NCBI GenBank assembly: GCA_945869245.1 | Contig: CAMBOY010000046.1 | Location: forward strand, 1-14,403 | From: Hydrogenophaga intermedia | GTDB lineage: Bacteria > Pseudomonadota > Gammaproteobacteria > Burkholderiales > Burkholderiaceae_C | Direction: 5' to 3' | Length of the DNA stretch: 14,403 bases | Shown here: in pieces, positions 1 to 9,241 of the stretch | How the letters are laid out: each line of letters begins with the position of its first letter | Numbering within the stretch: the stretch's first letter is position 1 | Notes under the pieces: generated by a model | The model's input: only the letters and a program-made list of their open reading frames with translations | Database searches by the model: none | Told to the model about the DNA's origin: nothing | Program-made: the position numbers and the translations under genes

Positions 1-1407
<1,407 letters not shown>

Positions 1408-1424
1408 AAAGTGCTCCAGAAAAA

Positions 1425-2522
1425 TCAATGGAATTGCCCGAGCAGCGCACGCGCCGCCGTGGACGCGGGCAAGCGGCCCGCCGCCACGTCGGCCGTCACG
1501 CCGTCGAGCATCTCGCGCACCACAGGGTGCGCCCTAAACGCTTGTTTGAGTCCAGCGTCGATGCGTTCCCACATCCACGCCAGCGATTGGTGTTGGCGCC
1601 GCGCCTGCAGCCGGCCGTTGGCGGTTTGCAGTTGCTTGAACTCACTCACCGCCGCCCAAAAACTGTCCACGCCCTGCCCCAACAACGCACTGAGCTGGAT
1701 CGCTTGCGGATGCCAAACGGCGCCTCCACGCTCCCCCACCGCGTGTGGGTCTCTGCCCCCCAGGGGGGCTGGGTCATCCTTGGGGCGGCCCGGCGGATGC
1801 CCCGCGTCTGCGACTCGATCGGTTGCCATGCGATCGGGGTTGCCATGCGAGCCCAGCAAACGCAGCGCGCTGATGATCTGGGCGCGCGCACGAGTGGCGG
1901 CGTCTGGGTCGATATCGGCCTTGTTGATCACCACCAAATCGGCCAGCTCCATCACGCCTTTTTTGATGGCTTGCAAATCGTCGCCCGCGTTGGGCAGCTG
2001 CAGCAGGCAAAACATATCGGTCATGCCCTGCACCGCTGTCTCGCTCTGGCCCACGCCCACGGTTTCGACAATCACCACGTCGTAGCCGGCGGCTTCGCAC
2101 ACCAGCATGGCTTCTCGGGTTTTTTCGGCGACACCACCCAGCGTGCCGCTGCTCGGGCTGGGACGAATGTAGGCCTGTGGATGCACGCTCAAGTGCTCCA
2201 TGCGCGTCTTGTCGCCCAGGATCGATCCGCCCGACACGGTGCTTGACGGGTCCACCGCCAGCACCGCCACGCGGTGACCTTGAGAAATCAGGTAAAGCCC
2301 CAGCGCCTCAATGAAAGTGGACTTGCCCACCCCCGGCACACCACTGATGCCCAGACGAAACGATTGGCCCGTGTGCGGCAGGATGGCGGTCAGCAACTCG
2401 TCGGCATGCGCGCGGTGATCGGCGCGGGTGGACTCGAGCAGCGTGATGGCTTTGGCCATGGCGCGGCGCTGGGCGGGCGCCGGACCATCCAAAAGGCCTT
2501 GAAGCAATTGGTAAGGTGTCAT
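1425..2522 (-). CDS. meaB: Methylmalonyl-CoA mutase-associated GTPase MeaB with an internal insertion
   Basis: MeaB is a G3E-family P-loop GTPase that protects methylmalonyl-CoA mutase and gates cobalamin loading. The 365-residue protein shows Walker A GVPGVGKST at residues 61-69, the DPSS and GDKTRM segments, VIVETVGVGQSE (switch/Walker B) and the NKAD guanine-specificity motif. Typical MeaB/ArgK proteins are about 320-335 residues. The extra length is explained by residues about 225-268, rich in Gly, Pro, Asp and Arg, lying between ISALRLLG and WHPQAIQLSALLGQG. That stretch is encoded by a palindromic repeat and a tandem duplication (see separate entries) and has no counterpart I know in the family. 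The frame is kept and the C-terminal dimerisation region follows normally, so the gene appears intact; whether the protein works is unknown. The ATG overlaps the vapC stop (ATGA). Confidence 0.93.
   Translation of the reverse strand: MTPYQLLQGLLDGPAPAQRRAMAKAITLLESTRADHRAHADELLTAILPHTGQSFRLGISGVPGVGKSTFIEALGLYLISQGHRVAVLAVDPSSTVSGGSILGDKTRMEHLSVHPQAYIRPSPSSGTLGGVAEKTREAMLVCEAAGYDVVIVETVGVGQSETAVQGMTDMFCLLQLPNAGDDLQAIKKGVMELADLVVINKADIDPDAATRARAQIISALRLLGSHGNPDRMATDRVADAGHPPGRPKDDPAPLGGRDPHAVGERGGAVWHPQAIQLSALLGQGVDSFWAAVSEFKQLQTANGRLQARRQHQSLAWMWERIDAGLKQAFRAHPVVREMLDGVTADVAAGRLPASTAARALLGQFH
1719..1800. repeat. GC-rich palindromic repeat element inserted in frame in meaB
   Basis: This stretch holds a perfect CCCCCC-A-GGGGGG inverted repeat at 1756-1768, flanked by TTGGGGCGGCCCGGCGG on one side and a CCCCCAC run with GTGTGGGT on the other. 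On the minus strand the order is CGGGCCGCCCCAAGG, a GGG/CCC hairpin, GACCCACACGCGGTGGGG. From memory this pattern matches small dispersed intergenic repeats common in Comamonadaceae genomes; I could not search to confirm it. The element reads through in the meaB frame without stops. Only one copy is seen in this window, so its repeat nature is inferred, and the exact boundaries are uncertain by about 10 bases. Confidence 0.6.
1816..1850. repeat. Imperfect tandem duplication in meaB (15/17-base units)
   Basis: CGATCGGTTGCCATGCGA at 1816-1833 is followed directly by CGATCGGGGTTGCCATGCGA at 1831-1850. The copies overlap by three bases and differ only by two extra G in the second. The duplication borders the palindromic element and lies in the same extra segment of the MeaB protein. 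It may be a slippage product or a remnant of the event that placed the element. Confidence 0.75.
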
Positions 2523-2938
2523 GTGGCTCTGGCTGGTTGAACCCAGTTCGCCAACTTCAAGCCTTCAATCCGCTCAAACTCCCGCGTATTGTTGGTCACG
2601 CAAACCGCGTCCAAGGCCAAGGCGTGACAGCCAATCAACAAGTCCAACTCGCCAATGCTTTGGCCTGTCGAGCGCAGCGCATGTTGGTGGCGGCCAAAGT
2701 ACCACATGGCGTCTTGCGTCCAGGGCAAGACCCGCACTTCGCTCAGAAACAACTCCAGCACCTTGCGGTTGCGCGCTTGGTGATGGCTCTTCTCCACGCC
2801 ATAAGCCAACTCGGCCGCCACGATGGCGGACAGCACCACACGGCTTGACCCCAGTTCGTTCAGGCGCGCCACGACGTTGGGTACGCCACGCTGGATGTAG
2901 ATCACCATATTGGTGTCGAGCATGTACAGGGAAGACAT
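2519..2938 (-). CDS. vapC: VapC-family PIN-domain toxin (ribonuclease)
   Basis: This is a 139-residue PIN-domain protein of the VapC type, a magnesium-dependent RNase that cuts tRNA or other RNA when freed from its antitoxin. The acidic active-site residues are visible: D8 in MLDTNMVIY, E43 in AAELAYGVEKS, D99 in GELDLLIGCHA, and the TNNTREFERIEGL segment at about 115-127 ending in the usual NW. All key positions are present, so it should be active. Its ATG shares one base with the vapB stop (TGATG), the usual toxin-antitoxin coupling. Its own TGA overlaps the meaB ATG, so meaB translation may be coupled to it. An upstream extension of the frame to 3043 is possible but would lie inside vapB and lacks the family start, so the ATG at 2938 is chosen. 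RNA target unknown. Confidence 0.93.
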   Translation of the reverse strand: MSSLYMLDTNMVIYIQRGVPNVVARLNELGSSRVVLSAIVAAELAYGVEKSHHQARNRKVLELFLSEVRVLPWTQDAMWYFGRHQHALRSTGQSIGELDLLIGCHALALDAVCVTNNTREFERIEGLKLANWVQPARAT

Positions 2939-3198
2939 CAGTCGAGGCTTTCGATGTCGTCCGGTGGCAGTGTGTGCTTGCGCTCGATTTCCTCGGGCAT
3001 GCCTTCCCAGCCGCTCAAGATGGCTTGCAAGCGCGTGCCCCACTCGCCGGGCACATCTTGCTTGGGACGAAGAATCACGGCGTCGCCCACCTTTTCGATG
3101 AACACCTCGGCGGTGTCAAAACGATAGGCTTTGGGCAGGCGCACGGCTTGGCTGCGGCCTGTGGTGAAGATTTTGGCGGTGTCTGTGTGTGGGTTCAT
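2938..3198 (-). CDS. vapB: VapB-family antitoxin (AbrB/SpoVT-like DNA-binding)
   Basis: This is an 86-residue antitoxin. The N-terminal half is a swapped-hairpin AbrB/SpoVT domain with the hallmark TTGRSQAVRLPKAYRF at about residues 12-27, followed by EVFIEKVGDAVILRPK. The acidic C-terminal tail (PEEIERKHTLPPDDIESLD) would wrap the VapC active site. It should neutralise VapC and, alone or with it, repress its own promoter by binding the dyad just upstream. The start at 3198 has a GAGGG Shine-Dalgarno six bases upstream. It begins 57 bases after the mutase stop and overlaps vapC by one base. The gene is complete. Confidence 0.93.
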   Translation of the reverse strand: MNPHTDTAKIFTTGRSQAVRLPKAYRFDTAEVFIEKVGDAVILRPKQDVPGEWGTRLQAILSGWEGMPEEIERKHTLPPDDIESLD

Positions 3199-3211
3199 GG
3201 CAAGCCCTCAT

Positions 3212-3231
3212 TGATACATATCAAATGATAT
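3212..3231. promoter_or_regulatory. Candidate VapB(C) autoregulatory operator
   Basis: Two overlapping dyads lie here: ATATCA-AA-TGATAT at 3218-3231 (6-bp arms, perfect) and TGATACATATCA at 3212-3223 (near-perfect). They are AT-rich in an otherwise GC-rich region. They cover the candidate -10 and the expected start of transcription for vapBC, the position expected for VapB/VapBC repression. Confidence 0.6.
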
Positions 3232-3253
3232 ACACCAAATCAAACCACGACAA
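3225..3253 (-). promoter_or_regulatory. Candidate vapBC promoter
   Basis: Reading the minus strand, TTGTCG (3253-3248) and TATCAT (3230-3225) are separated by 17 bases, matching four and five of six bases of the sigma-70 consensus. Transcription would begin near 3218, 20 bases before the vapB start. The -35 lies within a few bases of the mutase stop. It would give vapBC, and meaB-pccB behind it, an internal promoter in addition to read-through from the mutase gene. This is inferred from sequence only. Confidence 0.5.
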
Positions 3254-3255
3254 CG

Positions 3256-5424
<2,169 letters not shown>

Positions 5425-5481
5425 GGGCGCTCGCTGTGAAAAACGGGGGAAACAACCACAGGGGGTCAAAAATCGGATCGG

Positions 5482-5507
5482 ATTTTAGCGTGATTCATAA
5501 TTATTGA
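5482..5507. promoter_or_regulatory. Shared divergent promoter region of the mutase operon and the GntR gene
   Basis: This AT-rich patch lies in the 82-base gap. On the minus strand TAAAAT (5487-5482) fits a -10 for the mutase operon, with TTGCAT 19 bases upstream as a poor -35. On the plus strand CATAAT (5496-5501) fits a -10 for the GntR gene, with no convincing -35. The perfect 8-bp palindrome ATAATTAT (5497-5504) sits inside TCA-N7-TGA (5495-5507). It could be an operator for the GntR protein, but it does not match the FadR-type TGGT-N3-ACCA consensus. Confidence 0.35.
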
Positions 5508-6184
5508 TGCAAAATATTCAGCAAGCTGACAACCCCATACCCGCCACGCCCATGCCCGCCTCGCTCGCCCCCCGCGCCTTGTACGAAGAAGTGGCCGAGC
5601 GCCTGCGCCAGCGCATTTACCAGCGCGAACTGGAGCCGGGCAGCTGGATCGATGAAATGCGCATTGCCGAGGAATACGGCATCAGCCGCACGCCCATGCG
5701 CGAGGCGCTCAAGGTGCTGGCCGCCGAAGGTCTGGTCACCATGAAAGTGCGCCGGGGCGCTTATGTGACCGAGGTAAGCGAAAAAGACCTGCGCGACGTC
5801 TACCACCTGCTGGCCTTGCTGGAGTCGGACGCCGCCGCCGTGGTGGCCGAACGCGCTACCCCCGAGCAGCGCCAGGCCTTACAAGCGCTGCACGACGAGC
5901 TGGAAGCCTCACAGGCGCAACGCGAGCGCTTCTTTGCGGTGAACGAACGGTTTCACCTGCTGCTGCTGGAAATGGCCGACAACAAATGGCGCAGCCAAAT
6001 GGTGGCCGATCTGCGCAAGGTGATGAAGCTGCACCGCCACGCCTCGCTGTTCAAGACCGGGCGCATTGGTGCGTCCTTGGCCGAGCACCGCGCCATCTTG
6101 GAGGCGCTGCTGGCAGGCAACGCCGCCTTGACCCGCGAACGCATGAACCAACACTTCCACAACGGCCTGCAAGCGGCGGGCTGA
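5507..6184 (+). CDS. GntR-family transcriptional regulator with FCD domain (FadR subfamily)
   Basis: This is a 225-residue regulator. The N-terminal winged helix-turn-helix starts near residue 24 (ALYEEVAERLRQRIYQ), includes the recognition region EYGISRTPMREALKVLAAEG, and ends in the wing VRRGAYVTEVSEKDLRDVY. The C-terminal all-helical FCD ligand domain shows the three His expected for metal or acid ligand binding, in NERFH, LAEHRAIL and NQHFHNG. It is divergent from the methylmalonyl-CoA mutase operon, so it probably senses a propionate-pathway metabolite and controls that operon; this role is inferred from position. The ATG at 5507 follows a TTG codon, has no Shine-Dalgarno, and lies about 6 bases after a -10-like CATAAT, so the mRNA may be leaderless. 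An in-frame ATG at 5552 is an alternative start that still keeps the DNA-binding domain. Confidence 0.92.
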   Translation: MQNIQQADNPIPATPMPASLAPRALYEEVAERLRQRIYQRELEPGSWIDEMRIAEEYGISRTPMREALKVLAAEGLVTMKVRRGAYVTEVSEKDLRDVYHLLALLESDAAAVVAERATPEQRQALQALHDELEASQAQRERFFAVNERFHLLLLEMADNKWRSQMVADLRKVMKLHRHASLFKTGRIGASLAEHRAILEALLAGNAALTRERMNQHFHNGLQAAG

Positions 6185-6198
6185 AGGCCCACCTGCTG

Positions 6199-7011
6199 TC
6201 AGTTGCGGTCGCCACCCAGCACACCGCCGAGCAAACCACCACCGGAAAAGCCGCCAAGCACCGACCCCTCTTCGCGCGCGCCACCGCGCTGGGGCGCCGC
6301 CGCAAACACCCGCGAGGCCAAACGCGAGAACGGCAAACTCTGCAGCCACACCGTGCCCGGGCCACTGAGCTTGGCAAAAAACAGGCCCTCGCCGCCGAAC
6401 AGCGCGGTCTTGATCTTGCCCACGTACTCGATCTCAAAGTTCACATCCACCGTGTGCGCCACCAGACAACCGGTGTCCACCCGCAGCACTTCGCCCGGGG
6501 CCAGGTCGCGGCGCACCACCGTGCCACCGGCGTGCACAAACGCCAGACCATCGCCCTCCAGCCGCTGCATGATGAAGCCCTCGCCACCAAAAAAGCCCAC
6601 CGACAGCTTGCGCTGAAAGTGAATGCCTAGGCTCACGCCCTTGGCGGCGCACAAAAACGCGTCTTTCTGGCAGATCAGGGTGCCGCCCAGTTCGCGCAAG
6701 TCCATCGGCAAAATCTTGCCCGGGTAAGGCGCAGCAAACGCCACGCGTTGCTTGCCCTGCCCCTGGTTGCTGTACACCGTGGTGAACAGCGACTCACCGG
6801 TGACCAAGCGCTTGCCGGCCCCCAAGAGCTTGCCAAAAATACCGCTCTGCTGCGCCGATCCGTCGCCAAACACGGTGTCCATCTGAATGTCTGCGTCCAT
6901 GAACATCAGGCTGCCCGCCTCGCCAATGGCGGCCTCGCCCGGGTCCAGCTCCACCTCCACAAACTGCATCTCGCTGCCGCGAATGTCGTAGTCAATCACG
7001 TCCATGGCCAT
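6199..7011 (-). CDS. TIGR00266 / AIM24 family protein of unknown function
   Basis: This 270-residue protein belongs to the TIGR00266/AIM24 beta-roll family. Recognisable segments are MQFVEVELDPGEAAIGEAGS near the N terminus, SLFTTVYSNQGQGKQRVAFA, PGKILPMDLRE, the FFGGEGFIMQRLEGDG repeat unit, and its second copy KTALFGGEGLFFAKLSGPG. The C-terminal 25 or so residues are glycine-rich (GGFSGGGLLGGVLGG), as often seen in this family. There is no signal peptide or membrane segment. No biochemical role is established that I can name; the eukaryotic relative AIM24 is mitochondrial. The start at 7011 has AAGGAG six bases upstream, which favours it over the in-frame Met two codons later. It follows dusA by 25 bases, suggesting one transcript, and converges on the GntR gene with 14 bases between stops. 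Confidence 0.9.
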   Translation of the reverse strand: MAMDVIDYDIRGSEMQFVEVELDPGEAAIGEAGSLMFMDADIQMDTVFGDGSAQQSGIFGKLLGAGKRLVTGESLFTTVYSNQGQGKQRVAFAAPYPGKILPMDLRELGGTLICQKDAFLCAAKGVSLGIHFQRKLSVGFFGGEGFIMQRLEGDGLAFVHAGGTVVRRDLAPGEVLRVDTGCLVAHTVDVNFEIEYVGKIKTALFGGEGLFFAKLSGPGTVWLQSLPFSRLASRVFAAAPQRGGAREEGSVLGGFSGGGLLGGVLGGDRN

Positions 7012-7036
7012 GTGTTTCTCCTTGGGTTTCAATCCG

Positions 7037-8062
7037 TTATTGCTGGGGCTGATCGTCGCGCAGCGGCACCGCAGCGCCTTCGGCCAGCGCATGGCGGGCC
7101 AGTGCCCACACATCGCGCGGCGGCAGAGGCTTCAAGCGGTGATCGCTCCACACGCGGCGCCACAGGCGCCCTCCGCGCTGGCCGTGGTAGAGCCCCAGCA
7201 TGTGGCGCGCAATCGGGTACCAGGGGCAGCCGTCTTCGGCGTGCGCGCGCGCCATGTAGTCCACCATGGCTTCTTCCACCGCTTCGCGCTCCAGCGTGCG
7301 GGGCGCGTCGCCATAAAAGCGGGCATCCCATTCGGTCAGCTGCCAGGGGTTGTAATAAGCCTCGCGGCCAATCATCACGCCGTCCACTTGCGCCAAGTGA
7401 GCGTCCATCTGCTCCAGCGTGGTGATGCCGCCATTGACGCCAATCACCAGGCCCGGGAAATCCTGTTTCAGCCGGTAAGCCAGGTCGTAGCGCAGCGGGG
7501 GCACCTCGCGGTTTTCTTTCGGGCTCAGGCCCTGCAGCCAGGCGTTGCGGGCATGCACGATAAACACCTCGCAGCCGGCATCGGCCACGGTGCCCACGAA
7601 GTCGCGCACAAAGTCGTAGCTCTCTATCTTGTCAATGCCAATGCGGTGCTTCACCGTCACCGGCAGGCTCACCGCGTCGCGCATGGCTTTGACGCCGTCG
7701 GCCACGGTGCGCGGCTCGGCCATCAGGCAGGCGCCAAACGCACCGCGCTGTACCCGGTCGCTCGGGCAGCCGCAGTTGAGGTTGATCTCGTCGTAGCCCC
7801 ACTCTTGCCCCAGGCGTGCGCCCAGTGCCAGATCGGCCGGGTCGCTGCCACCGAGCTGCAGTGCCACCGGGTGTTCTTCGGCGTTAAAGCGCAAATGGCG
7901 CTGCACACTGCCGTGCGACAGCGCCCCGGTGGTCACCATTTCGGTGTACAGCCGCGTGCGGCGCGACAACAGGCGGTGAAAAAATCGGCAGTGGCGGTCG
8001 GTCCAGTCGAGCATGGGCGCCACACTGGTGCGCCAGCCCTGGGCAGGCAAACTTGGGGTCAT
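7037..8062 (-). CDS. dusA: tRNA-dihydrouridine(20/20a) synthase DusA
   Basis: This FMN-dependent enzyme reduces uridines in the tRNA D-loop to dihydrouridine using NADPH. The 341-residue protein is the usual DusA length. Visible motifs are APMLDWTDRHCRFFHRLL at the N terminus, NLNCGCPSDRVQRGAFGA with the catalytic Cys at 99, KHRIGID, and the DusA-specific HARNAWLQGLSPKENREVPP. FMN-phosphate contacts lie in VNGGITT and GVMIGREAYYNPW. All active-site segments are intact. The ATG at 8062 is chosen as it gives the family N terminus; an upstream GTG at 8116 is possible but unsupported. There is no Shine-Dalgarno, and a GATAAT (8074-8069) seven bases before the ATG could be a -10 for a leaderless mRNA. 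Its substrate site is assigned by family. Confidence 0.95.
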   Translation of the reverse strand: MTPSLPAQGWRTSVAPMLDWTDRHCRFFHRLLSRRTRLYTEMVTTGALSHGSVQRHLRFNAEEHPVALQLGGSDPADLALGARLGQEWGYDEINLNCGCPSDRVQRGAFGACLMAEPRTVADGVKAMRDAVSLPVTVKHRIGIDKIESYDFVRDFVGTVADAGCEVFIVHARNAWLQGLSPKENREVPPLRYDLAYRLKQDFPGLVIGVNGGITTLEQMDAHLAQVDGVMIGREAYYNPWQLTEWDARFYGDAPRTLEREAVEEAMVDYMARAHAEDGCPWYPIARHMLGLYHGQRGGRLWRRVWSDHRLKPLPPRDVWALARHALAEGAAVPLRDDQPQQ

Positions 8063-8137
8063 GCGCCAATTATCGCGGTCTGGCTGACAACCCTTTCTGC
8101 CAAGACAGCAGCGCACGCCATGCCTGCCCGGCGGGTT

Positions 8138-9241
8138 TCACAGACTGGCGGTGCTCACAGGAGCTTTCTGCAACAGCGCTGCCGTGTGGCGCGCAATCTG
8201 GGCTTCTTCCTGTGCGGCAAGCACACGCACCGCGCAGCGGGACGATGCACAGCTGATGACACCCTGCCCGTGTGCGTTGCGATCGGCATCCAGCTTCACA
8301 CCCAAACAAGCCAATGCGGCACAGATGCGCTGCCGGGCTGCGCTGTCGTTTTCGCCAATACCCCCACTGAACACCAACAGGTCTACGGTGTCCAACACGG
8401 TGAACATGGCTGCCAGCTGTTTGGCCACACTGATACAAAACATGTGCACAGCCAGGCGTGCGTCGGCATGGGTAGCAGCGGCAAGCTGCAGCCGGCGCAT
8501 ATCGCTGGACAAGCCCGAGATGCCCAGCAACCCCGACTGCTGCTCCAGCATGGTGGCCAAGGCCGTGGGGTCGCCGCCCAACTGGTGCAGCAAATGGATC
8601 AGCACGCCAGGGTCCATGTCGCCACTGCGGGTGCCCATGATCAAGCCACCGGTGGGCGTCAATCCCATGCTGGTGTCGATGGACTGCCCGTTGCGCACAG
8701 CGCTCACGCTGGCACCGTGACCCAGGTGGGCAATCAGTATCCCCGGCGGTAGGCCATTGGGCTCATCGCGTGCGAGTTGATGCAGGATGGATTCACACGA
8801 CAAGCCGTGAAAGCCGTAGCGCTCAAAGCCCTGTGCCTGAAGAAACCGGGGAATGGGCAGCACACGCGCCTCTTCGCGCAGCGTGTTGTGAAACGCGGTA
8901 TCCACACACACCACCTGCGGCAAGCCCGGGAACATCGCCATGCTCTGGCCGATCACTTCCAGCGCGGCCGGCAGGTGCAGCGGTGCCAGTGGCACCGCCG
9001 CCTTGATCTGTTGCAAGACCGCAGCATGCAGCACGGCATGCGTGCGCAACGCTGGCCCGCCATGCACGATGCGGTGACCGACGGCCTCGGGGCTCGGTGC
9101 ATCGGCTGCGGTCAGCCTGCCTGGCAGCTCGCTCAATGCGTCCAGCTGCCCTTGAAGCAAAGGCTGGGCCTCGGTCCCCTGCACCCGAAACAAGCCGAAC
9201 TTCAAGGACGACGAACCACTGTTGAGCGCCAGGGCGATCAC
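8138..9241 (-). CDS. ackA: Acetate kinase (short form, phosphoketolase-linked)
   Basis: This kinase makes ATP and acetate from acetyl phosphate and ADP, the step after phosphoketolase. The 367-residue protein has the ASKHA-fold signatures: LALNSGSSSLKF at the N terminus, GHRIVHGG (Arg57), VDTAFHNT, RYGFHG (His145), MGTRSGDMDPG (Arg205), FSGGIGEND and the C-terminal AQEEAQIAR Glu. Two departures are seen. The segment between GSSSLKF and GHRIVHGG is about 35 residues shorter than in classical enzymes of about 400 residues. The usual HLGNG motif reads HLGHG, putting His175 where Methanosarcina acetate kinase has Asn211. The GTG start at 9241 overlaps the xfp stop (GTGA) and has GGAAGGGGG four bases upstream. 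No pta gene is present, consistent with a role serving phosphoketolase. Confidence 0.94.
   Translation of the reverse strand: MIALALNSGSSSLKFGLFRVQGTEAQPLLQGQLDALSELPGRLTAADAPSPEAVGHRIVHGGPALRTHAVLHAAVLQQIKAAVPLAPLHLPAALEVIGQSMAMFPGLPQVVCVDTAFHNTLREEARVLPIPRFLQAQGFERYGFHGLSCESILHQLARDEPNGLPPGILIAHLGHGASVSAVRNGQSIDTSMGLTPTGGLIMGTRSGDMDPGVLIHLLHQLGGDPTALATMLEQQSGLLGISGLSSDMRRLQLAAATHADARLAVHMFCISVAKQLAAMFTVLDTVDLLVFSGGIGENDSAARQRICAALACLGVKLDADRNAHGQGVISCASSRCAVRVLAAQEEAQIARHTAALLQKAPVSTASL

Noticed and set aside
1698..1707. GATCGCTTGC on the far side of the meaB element as a target-site duplication partner of the copy near 1817.
   Set aside because: Only 9 of 10 bases match and it encodes a conserved part of MeaB, so chance similarity is more likely.
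2939..3043. N-terminal extension of VapC by 35 codons.
   Set aside because: The added residues lie inside vapB and are not PIN-like. The ATG at 2938 gives the standard VapC start with D8 in place and the usual overlap with the antitoxin.
5425..5469. Upstream start for the mutase adding 15 residues.
   Set aside because: The extension (MTPCGCFPRFSQRAP) is unlike mutase N termini, would run through the leader region, and has no better ribosome site.
6178..6190. GGGC-TGAAG-GCCC hairpin at the GntR stop as a terminator for the convergent genes.
   Set aside because: The stem is only 4 bp and has no T-run on either side.
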